Shown piece after piece: positions 37,961 through 51,000 of a stretch of 64,000 nucleotides of DNA. This DNA is from Aphis gossypii (Eukaryota > Arthropoda > Insecta > Hemiptera > Aphididae), in assembly GCF_020184175.1 (NCBI RefSeq), contig NC_065533.1:18250695-18314694 (forward strand), read 5' to 3'. Numbering within the stretch: the stretch's first letter is position 1; the number at the start of each line of letters is the position of its first letter. The position numbers and the translations under genes were made by a program. The notes under the pieces are model-generated. The model was given only the letters and a program-made list of their open reading frames with translations, had not been told where the DNA came from and made no database searches.

Positions 37961-40900
37961 AATAAATCATTGTAAATAATTAAAATTTCCTCCTGCAAAA
38001 GTTTATACTAGCATTACCTATACGCGTAGTCCATTTGATCCAGAAGAACCACTTAGTAGCTTTTTATTTCCAGATTAGTTTTTTCTCAGATTTTCCAAGG
38101 ATTTAATACACAGTTATAATTTATAAATTTATAATACAAATTAAATTCACTGTAATACCTATGTAATAAATATAAAAACAATATTACAATATTACCGACT
38201 TAGGTGAATAAACCAATGAAGCCATGAATGCAGAATTTGGTCAGTATTTCAGTTTTATGGTGTGTATTTCCACTAAAAAAGGATGACTTTGTAAAATTCA
38301 TATTCAATGAGGGGCTCAAACAGGGACTTGTTATATGGGCTCATGAATATTAAGGTTTATTTTTTGTTTATTACAATTGGTTACACAAAATTGCTTATAA
38401 ATTATAATGATTGATGATAACTGTATTATAAAAAGGAATTTCAGATAATTTGTTATCACGGCAATTTGTATAATAATTATGGTTTTCATATTCTTCAATT
38501 TATTATTTTAGTATTTAATATTTATCAATTTAAATGTCGGTAAGCTATTAGTGTTATTACGTTACCATAACGTCAGAATATTACAACGACGTCCTAAGAC
38601 TTTGAAACTTTTTTTAATATGTATCAATTGTATTCAGAAACAACTATTTTTAGTCAATTCAATTAATAATAATACAATTATACAATGAACTAAAGGCAAC
38701 TCCTATACGCCTGTACCGACAATATAATATTTTTAACTATGGCTTAATTAAGACATATGATAGGCTTTAATCTATCTCTCAATCTAGTCGTGATTATTTT
38801 TACACAAAAAGAAAAATATAAAATAATTTGCAAATTTACTTACAGGCCAAGAGATTTGCGCAATGACTCCAAGAGATTAAATTCTTGATTAACCGCTCCA
38901 TAGTACAATTATTTTATATTTTAACAATTTTATCATATTATTATCCTATGCATGGCTGGATGCTTTTAATAAAAAAATTTAATTAAAGCAACTAAATTCT
39001 AAATTCATGTTAAATAAAATAGCAAAGTAGGTGCATGGCTCACTGGAGATATTAGAATAATAATAATTTACACTAAAAATAGTGGTTCATGTATGAAAAA
39101 AATATGTACCTCTACAGGACACTTCTTAAATGGTGTAAAAAATATCAATATTAAAAATATAGTTTATGTACATTTTAAATATTCAAAAATTAGAATTTAA
39201 ATAAATTTATTTTTAATTTAAAAAATGAAGTGACTAGGTGAGATTGTTTATATTGAATTCAAAATATAATACCATAATGTATTTAGTGATGACATTATCA
39301 TACAGTTCGATTCATTTTAGTTTTTGTATCAAATTATGCACCCAGATACAGTTAAGTTGCAGCCAAAATATAGGCAAGACTAGTGACTACTGCATATAAC
39401 ACTATAATTTAAAGTGCATATTATCATATTATTATGAAAATATTAACTTAATTCTAAAAAAAACTTAAAAAAACTTAATTCTTAATTCTATTCTTAATTC
39501 TTATTTCTTTATTAACTAGCACCTAAATCTTATTGATGCCATAATATATTAGTATAATAGTAGGTAATTAATTATTATTTATTACTTAGCTGTATAAGTG
39601 TAATAGTGTGTGCAACACTTGATTTTGTCAAAAGTACCTAACTACCTATGCATTTTATATTAATTCATTATACCTACTTTTATTACTGAACTACTGTAAT
39701 ACTTTAGATAGGTAGGTAATTATTATGAGTAGGTATGGATTTTTAAAATTACTAAATCAAACATTAATATTTAATTAACTTGTAATTTTGTGTGTAGATG
39801 CTTATCTGTTATTTGACAAAATTACTGAAAAAAAGACTAAATAATTACAATGACCAATTAATCTGACCAAATTATTAAGTTCTCAAAAGAAAAAAATGTA
39901 CTGCACACTGCCACACTATAGAGTAAAAGTGAATTTTATTATGAAGTTATAGTAGTTAAACACATAAAAAATTATAATAATATGGGTGATACTATCTCGA
40001 TATATTTTCAATAATTTAAAAATTTTACAAAAGTTCAAGGACCACTATTAAGTGTTTATGACTTTATGTGTACCTATCTATATATTGGTAAATTATTTGA
40101 AACTCTATTCTTAAACATGTATAATTTATAGAGAAATGGGGTTTTTTTTATAGTTTTTTTACAGTATTAGTTATTTTTAGTAAACTTTTATTTATTTTTT
40201 TATTATAACATTTTATTTTAATCATAATTATTATATCACATGAAATCGCGTGAATGTGTGGATAACACGCTTCTACACAATAATTTATTATTTAAATATT
40301 CGATGTTTAATCAATGTGTGTGTCTGCATAAGCCATTTAATAAATTATTAATATTAACAAGCAACATAAATTCACAACACATTTTTTTTAAGCGTCCCCT
40401 CAGACTTAATAAACATAAAATGCACTTAGTAGTACATACTAGTTTACTACATTATAATCTCTAGATTGTAGGTGTACCGATTTTTGGTTATAAATCTTTA
40501 GTTACGCAGTAATGATGTATCGGAAATCGATCGATCAATCATATACCTCTACTATCTATATTATTAATAATCTGCGCCACGATTTAACGATCTTAAACCG
40601 TGCTCTGTGTTACGAACCAAAAATAAACAAATGATCGACGTTGAATTAACGTAGATGGTAGTATCGTCGTATCTTACAATCATGAACATTCTGGAATATT
40701 CGATTTGTGAAAACAAAAACTAAAAATAAATAAGATAAGAAAAACCAAACCGCAGTATAGTCTTTGATAACAACGTTACGACACGTTACTCGTCGTTACT
40801 ACGCGACTCGCTTGACGCTTATCGGCTAAAAATGTCTACCAGTGTACCTATATTAATTTTTTTTTTTTTAGCCTCTTTATTTGAAACTACCTCCACGATT

Positions 40901-42085
40901 ACAATAGTGTATATTAATTTAACAATAATTATTGTGTTTCGTGTTGGCTCATCGATGTATGTGTGTGTGTTTTCTTTTTAATATTAATTATCTGTTGGCT
41001 GTCGACACTAAAAGTATTTATTAATATTTTTGTTACAATAGTACAAACAGTATAATATTATATAGGTACTTCCTTAATTCAGTATCGTACTATCGTTGAA
41101 TACCATCAGTTTTTGAGCTATTGTCTGTTAACGTAAGCACATTTTAGATTAAATTAATCCAAAATATTTTACCTTTTAACCTAAATAGTTATATTATAGT
41201 ATTTATTAGTAATTATAATCTATAACCATGTAATATATTGTATATTGTATATTATTATACATGCTCAATAATCCAAGATATTCGATTTGTTGTTATAATT
41301 ATTAAGATATTTTAACAGTTAGATATCCATATTATTTTGAATGTTAAATTTCAGTGAATCTATGACAATTCTTATACTCAATACTGATATTTAAAAATAA
41401 TTGTTCCAAAATAGTTTGGTAATAATTATTATTGGATAAAAAAATATGTATACATTTCTTTTGAAGAGAAAAGGGATACCCATACCTATATTTTATATTA
41501 GTATACTATTTTAATACACAGTTAATGTGAATGTACTCGACTTAATTTTTCAATTAAGTATAGAGTTGAACTTATAAGTTTATTTTAGACGAAAGGTTGT
41601 TCTCAAAATAGAATAAATAAAGTTGTTGAATTAGGTAGATAAGTAGTAATAATATGGCGAAATTAAATACTAAGTTTGATTTTGCATATTTTTGGATATT
41701 TAAAGAAAAGTGGATATATGAGCCATTTTTAGCATATTTGGGCATATTTCGTATTATTTTTATTTTAATAAACCTAAAATTGTCGGGAAAAATCATATTT
41801 GGATGGTCGTAGATTGTTGTATCTAACACGTACGTCTATTTATGTCGTTTACGATAATCTCTTTATCGCTTAATAATCAACCTTTTTATCGACAATCGAA
41901 TAGTTGTGGTAAAACCTAATGACGTTTAGATTCCAAATTACTGTACGATGAAATAAGAAGCAGTGCGTGTCCTTTAGTTTTAAATTGTTCATTGGTCGGA
42001 GTAGTAGTAAATGTATACGTTTTTGAATTTGTTTAATTTTTCACTCGTCCTGAGTTCGCAGATCACTCTATTGCAGTAGATCACC
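37961..42085. other. AT-rich intergenic region
   Basis: No gene is recognised over about 4 kb. A less AT-rich patch at 40560-40840 carries a perfect heat-shock-element-like motif and could be a promoter, but no downstream coding exon could be defined. The stretch 41680-41760 repeats words such as 'gcatattt' and 'ggatattt' and may be an old transposon fragment. Confidence 0.5.
40684..40701. promoter_or_regulatory. Perfect four-unit heat-shock-element-like motif
   Basis: GAACATTCTGGAATATTC is four alternating nGAAn units (GAA-2-TTC-2-GAA-2-TTC) with no mismatch, the binding pattern for trimeric HSF. It lies in a local patch richer in GC than its surroundings. The nearest modelled genes are more than 2 kb away and not obviously driven from here, so the target is unknown. 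Confidence 0.45.
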
Positions 42086-42093
42086 TTTTACAC

Positions 42094-42276
42094 CAGTGGT
42101 TCTCAACCGATGTGCCGCGAGATTGTCTAGGTGTGCCGCGAAAAATGTTATTAAATTTTGAAAATAGTATTTTCGGCGAAATTGCCGAAGTTGTTGTGAT
42201 TATCATGTGCGTGAGTGTGCCGTGAAAATTTGTAATGTATAGTGTGCCGTGAACCAAAAAAGGTTGAGAACCACTG
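42094..42276. mobile_element. hAT-type MITE, 183 bp
   Basis: The terminal inverted repeats are CAGTGGTTCTCAACC and its exact complement. The internal words 'gtgtgccgcgaaaa' and 'gtgtgccgtgaa' are also repeated. The left 8 bases are ttttacac; the right flank has actg and then ttctacac, which matches 7 of 8 bases after a 4-base offset. No transposase. The TIR is typical of hAT families. Confidence 0.75.
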
Positions 42277-42988
42277 ACTGTTCTACACGAATGCCTAGTA
42301 ATCAACAAAATATCAACGTGTTTATTGTACGATATTTACACGTAGATGGCTAAACGGAGTTTCAACTGAAAATAAATGAGAACTTTACACGTGTTTTATA
42401 CGATGAATAAACGTAAGAAATTACGATAATTATACGTGGTATAAACACGTTAAATATCTCTTTTGAGCCAAAATTATCCTTGAATTACACTTATAATCAA
42501 TAAAATATCAACGTATATTATGCGTAATTGTATGGTATAACATAATATACCTACGTAGATAATACGTTGAATACGTGTACCTATATATTTTGTTTGCTCG
42601 GCGGATAGCTACTTACTAACTAACTATGTTAATCATGACGTTAAAATTTTATCATTTTCTAAATTACAATAATAAAAACAACGTAGAGTAAAGTTATTTT
42701 TTTCAAATAACAATCAATTTTTCTTACTTAATATTATTAAGTACCTATAATATGACTATATGAGTATTTTGAAAATTCTGTTGTACTTAAATAAAAATTC
42801 GAATATGTATAGTTTTTGAGTAATTATTATATATATATACAATATACATACCTATTATAAGGATAAAAATAAAAGAAAAAATGGCATTAAAAATTATAAA
42901 ATGTATATTATGCCCAAATGATCACCCAAACCGAATTGGGACTAATAAAGTAATAAACGATCAATTTATAAAAATTTATCTGTACTTA

Positions 42989-43508
42989 CTACAGATTCTT
43001 CAAAGTTTTCGTACTGTACGACTTGACGAGTTTTTTTTTTGATACAGATCGTGATCGTTCGATGGGTGGAAACTCATTATCTTCTTCGTCATAAGTAACT
43101 TCAAATTGATCATTAAGTGGAATTGTCGACGTGTCGTGAATTCCTGTATACACTTCCTTTCGACAAACAATTTTTTAACTTTATATATTATAATTTAATA
43201 GCCTGTAACTTACAAGTAAGTACCAATTAATCGATATTATAGAATATATATGGATATTAGATATGTATTGTAATGTAAAATACCTGCGCGCGGTTTTTGT
43301 CGTTTCCGCTAAAATCAACGTAATATTTATGAAGATTTATATGGCGCACCATAACTTCCAAGAGTCTCACTAAAAAGTGTTGATTAATATGTCCCTGAAA
43401 TTTACTTTAATCGTTATTCAATATTCACAAGAAATTTAAACAAATACTCACATCTTTGGCATCTATTGCTATGTGTATCAAATGTTCTACATTCAGCGAA
43501 TATTCCAT
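42989..43508 (-). CDS. Small protein resembling the QRICH2/C16orf96 (DUF4795) N-terminus, 111 aa
   Basis: Exons in coding order are 43452-43508, 43284-43394 and 42989-43156, all phase 0 with good donors and acceptors. The protein starts MEYSLNVEHLIHIAIDAKD and continues FLVRLLEVMVRHINLHKYY. This recalls the helical block 'LIxLAI..GxVNFxxLhxLLhxxLxxL' at the start of QRICH2/C16orf96-like proteins, which are linked to sperm flagella. The rest is acidic (TYDEEDNEFPP) and then basic with Ser (RSRSVSKKKLVKS). Only the N-terminal block is present; the large DUF4795 region was not found downstream. The stop TAG overlaps a strong donor (TA|gtaagta), so splicing there would remove the stop and continue the frame. 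It could be a short gene, a truncated paralogue or the 5' end of a longer gene. Family assignment is from memory. Confidence 0.6.
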
Positions 43509-43862
43509 ATTATTTTTATTTATTATGTTATTTCAGAACAATTAAACGAATATAAACAAATAAAATATCGTTTAATAAATAAATTATTGTGACGAAACGT
43601 TAGGTACGAAAAATGTTTATAAAACCAAATAGTTATTTTATAGCAATTTAATATGTAAAAAAAACATATGTTTCTAAGACAATAAAAAAAGCGTGCTTAA
43701 ATATTTTATTATTTTAGTGGCCAGTAAAAATAATATTATGTAGGTTTATTATATTATGGGTTGTTATTATTATGTTATTGTCACATGCATAGTAAAAATG
43801 ACAAAATATGGTTTGACTACTGATAGCCTATACGATTATTTTAGTAAACATATAGATGTTAG

Positions 43863-44211
43863 CAGTGTTGGGGAAGTTACTGTTTTTTGGTAATTAAATT
43901 ACATTACTAATTCCTTATCAAAATTGTAACTAAATTAATTTTAAGTTACTTTTTTTTATTTAGTCAAGTGTTAAGTTACATTTCTTTTGAGTTTTAAAAG
44001 TAACTCAATTACTATAGAAGTTAATTTTTTTCAAAAATATCACTGGAGCTTAGTATAACTATGTGTTCAATACAACAATACTTAACTAATGACAATCAAC
44101 AATATACAATTATTAAGAAATACTCATCTTACTACACATTAAATATTAAACTTCTTTTAAAAAATGTTGTTATAATAACTTGTAGGTAACTTAAGTTATT
44201 CCCCAACACTG
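43863..44211. mobile_element. hAT-type MITE, 349 bp, with perfect 8-bp target duplication
   Basis: The ends are CAGTGTTGGGGAA and its complement TTCCCCAACACTG, flanked on both sides by gatgttag (43855-43862 and 44212-44219). The interior is AT-rich, with many 'taagttac' words and no transposase. It lies about 355 bp upstream of the start codon of the small minus-strand gene, so it may affect its promoter. Confidence 0.88.
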
Positions 44212-44219
44212 GATGTTAG

Positions 44220-47200
44220 TATGTTATCCGAATAGACACTTATTAGATCCATTAGAATTACCAGCTATATCAAATTGTTAAATTTTCAATCTAATACTAA
44301 CTCTAAATAAACGATAATTAATACTTGTTTTCTGAAAAACCTTAAAACTGGGACAATAAATAGAAAATATTAAATTGTTTCTTATAAAGCCAATATTAAA
44401 CGTATATTATGTAAATAAAAAATATAATTCATATATTTATTTAATATTTCAATTACATTTGCTGCTCAACGTATTATAATAGGTAGAACATGGGATTAGA
44501 AGTGAGATTTTATTTTAAGGAATATTTGATATCTAAGGAATTATTTTAATGTCTATGGTCAAGTACTTGATATTGTGAACTATAAGTAGCAATAAAATAT
44601 TATGTTCCTATGATTAATTAATGGGCCTGCTATTTAGAAAAAAATTATTAATATATGATCACTTACTGTTATTGGATTTTAACATTATAAAAATATTTGA
44701 ACTTTTTAGCTTTTTCTCTAGTATACTCGTATTCAGGAAGTACATATTTAAATATGATTAATCAATGTTTAAGTTCCATACTTCATTAAATATTCTAAAT
44801 TTAAAAAATAAAATTTTAACACAATTTTAATTAGAATATCAAAAACCAATAACCAAATCTACAAAAGAAGCAGATAAACTAAATTCTATTTACAAAATGA
44901 AAATTTGATTATTGTAAGCTTTAAGAAAGCATATGTTTATTTGAATTTTAAAAATTATATCATTTTCATTAAATCATGAAATAAATATAGTGGTTCCAAA
45001 TACCCTAAAACATGTATTATTGTATTATTTACATGCAATTTCAATTGTCTAAGATTTAACAATAATAACTAAAGGAAAAATTTAAATATAAAATCCACTA
45101 TTTATTTTACAATATAAACAACACTAGATAATTTTATTCACTTTTTTTTTATTATTATTATAATACAACAGTTATTTGTATAAATATACAATTTCACAAT
45201 CATTTAATATCTGAAAAATAAAATACATATTAAACTTATGTTGTAATGTTCTATAGAAAATAATATCATTAGTTTGTACTAAACTGAAGGTTATTATTAA
45301 AAATAATTTTAATACTTATAATTAAAAAAATATTATTAATATTTAGGTTTTATTACACAAAATATATTTTAATAGCCAACAATTTTTTATGTTAAAACTT
45401 AAAATTAAAATATGTATTGAAAGTATGATATAGTTTATTTTTTAATATAAATGATACAGATAGAATAATAAACATAATACAACTAATAATTAAAAATGAT
45501 ACACTGCTTAAAAATCTGTTATTTATTTTATAATAATATAAATATTTAAAATTTAAGAAAAGAATCCCATAGAATTTGTTTCTATGAAATGATGAATCAT
45601 AATGATAATTCTCAATAGTCTTAGAGTATAATTCATATTTCAAACTCTTTCCATAAAAAGCATATATTTTACTTCAATCATAAAACTTAAAACAAAAAAC
45701 AAAAAATATTAAATCAAATAATTAAATAATGTCAACAAATAACAAAACTAGTCTTAATTTATTAGTTTATTTTTCTGGTATAATAAATAAAAGTAATAAC
45801 AAAAATAATAAATAATTTATTGAAACATATTGTTCACACAAATAATTACAATAAAATATTGAATAATTGTAAATTCATGGAAAATTTAATCAGCCATTCA
45901 GCTAAATTTCAAAATCACATTAATATAGTAATTTAATATTACTATTGATGCAGCATTTACTACATGTTGGTAGTGTTTTACTTAAATTGAAATAATTTAA
46001 TATTATCAGGCTTGAAGTCTCAACTCAAAATCTAATAATTCTCATTTAAATTTGAAAACATTCAATATTCACTTTATCATAATTCATAAAAAAAAAAATA
46101 TATATAAAATAACTGGTTATTACTTTTTGATGATAACTCATTCCAAGTAATAACCAAGGAAATATTCTTATTAAAATCACATTTATATAAAAAAAAAAAT
46201 TCCCATAATACCTTATCTTTAAAATATGTATAATAACAGTTTAATAATGCACTGATAAGTTATTATAGTTTTTTATGCTTACAACATATTTAATACTCCT
46301 TAGAATAAGCATTATTTCAGTGATGAAAAATAGCTTACAAAACATAATTGACGTATATAGTTATTTTTAAATATTTAACTTTTATGTAAAACTCAATAAT
46401 AATAAATATTTTTATCAATTCATGGAGAACTTAAGATAAATATACTTGCATCTGTCTAAATTCACCACATATTTAATAAAAATAAAAATAAAAAAAACAA
46501 TAACTGTACGATAGAAGTAAGTTACTAAAGCAACAACAATGAGAATAAATTGTAAAATATGAAAAATGTATATCATAAACACAAATAAAAAAACTTAAAA
46601 TCAAGAAAAATTTCAAATAAAATAATAATTATAACATTCGTATTAAAATTATTTCAATTAGTTATATAACTATAATACATTTTGGAGTCAATTATACTAG
46701 CTGTATTGATATATTGAAAACATTTTCTCAAGTTGTAAAAAAGGTTTGAAAATTGAATTTATCCAAACCAAGCAGGTAATTTAAAATTTCAGAAACCAAA
46801 GTATTGAGCAAAATAGACTTTTGTTGGTTTTACAGTATTTTAATTAATATGATTACTAAACATAAATATATGACAAAATTTTAAATTTAAACATAAATAT
46901 TTGATTATTTGTAATGGTTACAAATTTTAATTCATTATATTTTTATGCTCTAGAATATACAATAATCAAAATTAATGTTATGAAAACAACAATTTAAAAC
47001 AATAATTGAATGTACTAATAAAAGTTATCTATGTTTAAATTAATATATATACTAAAATAAATTAGAACACTGATAAGTATTTAATTATTAATTAGATCAA
47101 CATTAAAATGTATGTGATTTACATAGCTAAAAATAAAGTTTTCTAAAAAAAATTAGTTTATTAAAAAAAAAACCCAAATATTGATAACAATTTTGATAAT

Positions 47201-47712
47201 TGTTAAAAATATTTTAAACAGTTTTAATTAAGACACATTAATAAATCAAAATAATTAAAAAAAAAAATTTTAAACATGGTATTAAAGTACTGACCATATT
47301 ACAATAATCAAAATAAATTGTATTTTGTGTCAAAAATAAAATTCAATTTCAACTAAATTTGAACAGATAAAAGATCAGAACATAATTTAGATTTCAAGCA
47401 CTTAATACCGGTTTTTAACTTATAATTTTAATTTAAATTGTATTTGTACTACACACACATATTGTATAATTTTCTAAAACCTTATAAAAAAATTATGAAA
47501 TCTAAATTCACATCAATAATATATTACAGTTAAAAATGTAATTATTTAATGGTTATCTTTTCAAAAATGTTTTTAATATTTTAGAAAAAACAAACTTAAT
47601 AATGTTAATTTTAAAATAAAATAACAATATTTTTATACACTATATTATATAAATAGTAGGTATATAAAACATACTTAAAAATAATTCAACCTACATTTTT
47701 AAAAAATGGAAT
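44220..47712. other. AT-rich intergenic region
   Basis: About 3.5 kb of very AT-rich DNA with many poly-A/T tracts. Open stretches here (for example 45392-45643, minus) are Phe/Tyr/Ile/Lys-rich and have no domain or coding texture. I see no gene. Confidence 0.6.
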
Positions 47713-47776
47713 CTACTTAGTCTTTTTAGGTTTGTTTATGCCCCGCCATTGTGCCATATTAAATTTATGACACTGC
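47713..47776 (-). other. Possible short terminal exon
   Basis: On the minus strand, an acceptor-like 'gaatag' is followed by 21 open codons ending MAQWRGINKPKKTK and then TAG. This basic, locally less AT-rich peptide stands out from the noise around it. It would fit in phase after exon 2 of the upstream 758-aa gene as an alternative 3' exon, but nothing else supports that. Confidence 0.2.
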
Positions 47777-47926
47777 CTATTCAAGCAGACAATAAATAGT
47801 ATAATAGTTAATAATTAAATACAAATAAATTCTAAAAAACAAAAGGGAGAAGTTATAAATTAAATTAAACTCATTGGTGGGGCTATAGCAAACAACTACC
47901 ATGTTTAATAACTACTAAACTAAAGA

Positions 47927-47932
47927 TTTATT
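47927..47932 (-). promoter_or_regulatory. Candidate poly(A) signal of the 758-aa gene
   Basis: AATAAA on the minus strand about 115 nt beyond the TAA stop. Other hexamers exist in this AT-rich stretch, so the choice is tentative. Confidence 0.4.
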
Positions 47933-48044
47933 TTGTTATATATTATACTTAGCAATATTTTTATAAAGGTATACCCTTTTTATTTTACTATCTATAAATT
48001 TCCAATAAACGATTTCGATCACACTAATTTAAAATAATATGAAA

Positions 48045-51000
48045 TTAATTGAAATAAACTTTATTAAGACTAACACACACAGGTTTTATATTATGGATAG
48101 TAATAAGATGTCTTAACCATTCAGGCGTATTTTCGTCAAACAAAGGAATCTTAAAAACTTCTTCTTTATTCTGCACCTTCAGTTGATGATTTTTCGATGT
48201 ACCTTGATCAGATATATTATTTTCCAAAATGTTTGTTCTATTCGATTCTTGAGGATCTAAAGTATCAATATTACCAGATACTTTGTTTTCTAATATATCT
48301 GAAGTATTAGATATTTTATTTTTATTACTAACAGCGTTAGTCTTGACTTTATCATCAGATTCGGTGAATTTGATTCTCTTAAATTTGTTTTTGGTAGTCG
48401 ATGCATGATTTGGCTTAGATTTTGAATTGTGAGTCAACTTGGAGCTATTATCAGTTATCTTCACTTTAGAAATTAATTCTTTACCGACTGACCTTTTCTT
48501 TTTATTAGAAGATTTATTATTATTTTTTACCTTACATATCTTAGAATCTGGTTTTTTTTCTGGATCTTCTTTTTTTTGTATTGAATTATGTTCTTTTTTT
48601 ATATGTAGGTCATCTTTTGGAGATTTTAACGTTACATTATTTGTAATAATAATATCAGGGCTGAATAAACTTTTACGATCTTTTTCATAAATTTTTTTAT
48701 AGTCCAAAGTTTTCATTGCTGAAACAGTGGGGGGACTGGACAATTTATTTTTTAAATTGTCAATATTTTTTTCATTATAACCACTAGTAGAAGCAATAGG
48801 ACAGGTTTTATTAGATAACATATCTAAATTATTAGCAGTTGGTAAACAATCTTTTACGTTTTGATATGCTAGTTGAGTTCCTGCAGAGCTGGTAGTATCC
48901 AATGATTTAGTATTTTTGACAGTAGAGACTATTGTCTCAGACTTTTTGGTGTAACTAGAAATTGAAGATACATTCATTGTCAATGAAGGACTTTGATCAC
49001 CTTGAATTGTAACAGAGCAACTCGAGGTACTTGTAGACAAATTATTCAAAATGTTTGGTGATTCCAATTTTCTATATTTTTTTGGTACTTTATCTTTTTG
49101 GCTTCTTTTAATTTCTTTCTTTTTATGTTTATTTTTTAAACAATGATTCTTTTGTTTTTCATCACTTGGTAACCATTCATCTTCCTCCTCTTTATTTATA
49201 ATTCCTTGCAATCTTCGGTTTTTCTTCTTAACTATAATTGTCTTCTTAGAACTTTTGAATAGATTTTTTTCACTTTTCTCAATATTTGGTTGTATTTCAT
49301 TTTTAGTTGGACTTTTTTGAACTTTTAATTTATCATGTTCAATATTAACTAGACTTTCTAAAAGTTTTAAGCTATTATTAATTTTATATTCTTCCTCCAA
49401 TTTGAGTGGATCAGTATTTTTATCTCCATTTTGTTCTATGAAACCCGCCTTTGTTGTTTGAATTTCATTATTGATACACACGGTACTATCATTGATTTCA
49501 TTAGCTTCAAAATAATCAATATCTTCATGGAAAGTTGTTTGTTGTATTTTCATAGCTAAAGATATTATAGCTTGTGTAGTTTTATCATCGTCATCAATAA
49601 TTACAGATGAATGAGCTGTGTTCTGATTATTATTTATGGAGATATTATTAAACATTGTATTATTTGTTGATTCTATAAAAAGGTTGTTTACTTGTAATGC
49701 TTCCCTATAGTTTTGAAATGCTGTAGTTTCCAATTTATTGGTCGTTATATTTTTAACATTATCTCTTTCAGCCACTAAAATTGAATTTTGATCATTTTCA
49801 GAATTGTTGAATAAATATGATTGAATTGCTTTATCTGTATCAGTTGTATTATTGTTTGATTCGGGTGAACATTGGATTTGAGACAATTTAGAAGATTCTT
49901 GTAACAAAATATTCTCATTACAACACGGTTTTATTGCACCATCATCTGAAAAAATTGAAAATATAATAACACTTAATTATACATACACTTATAAACATTT
50001 ATTTTTTATTTTTTTAAGAATTATTATGACTACTTGATGGAAGAAAATTAAATTAAGTAGTTTCGTTTTAAATCAAAGTGGAAAGCTTTTAAGTGGTAAT
50101 TTTTATGTATATGCATATTAGCGTACTTAAGACACATATTAGATATTAATAATTGCATATACCAAATAATAGTGGTATACATCTTAAAAAGTTTGTTAAA
50201 CATCTACAATTGTTATTGGTGCAAATTTAAAATAATTTAAAAAATATGGTGTTGTATCTAAATTAGCATTTTGGTTACCTGCCATAACTTCAGAGTATTT
50301 TTTAATCATTTAATATTAATAAAAATAATAATAAATTTGATATAAAAGTACTAATGGATTACTATAGTAGACTTAATTCAAAATGCAAATTTAAAAAATA
50401 TATTACCAAGTACCTATTTGTAAAATTAAATAGTTAAAAATGATTATTGACTCAATACTTATAAGCAGGGCTAGGATTTGTATACAACAGCATGTTTTTT
50501 TTTTTGCTACGTCCAAATGAAATTTAAGTGAATAATGTCCACGATTTATATTATTGTAATGAAAATGGTACTATTTTTATTTTGCATGTTTTTGCATGTA
50601 TTGAGATTAATGCATATTTAGTATGATTGTATTTATTGTATTTAAACTGATAATAATTAAACTGACCAAAGTCTATAACTTCGTTTTTTGGTCAAATATA
50701 AAATTTATTTTTATAAATACAATCCTATGGTTCAATATACTATGTAAGTTCCCCAACCATTTATATTCGAAAATTTAAAAAAATATGTGGTTGTAGCATA
50801 GAATACACATATTTCTACTATTGAATAAGAATTATACATTTTATTGCTACAATAATAAATTAATAATTAATGCACGTGAAAAATAAATAAATAATTAAAT
50901 TTTTAATCTCAATTATATGTATTATATGACAATCAGCTAATCACTGATGTATTTCAATAAATAAATATATTTTTGTGTATATATTTAAAAAATTAAAATT

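Noticed and set aside
41572..41829. 85-aa minus-strand open stretch
   Set aside because: Repeated 'KYAK' and 'gcatattt' words point to an old dispersed repeat; no domain is recognised.
48439..48690. 83-aa plus-strand open stretch
   Set aside because: It is the antisense shadow of the large exon of the minus-strand 758-aa gene.
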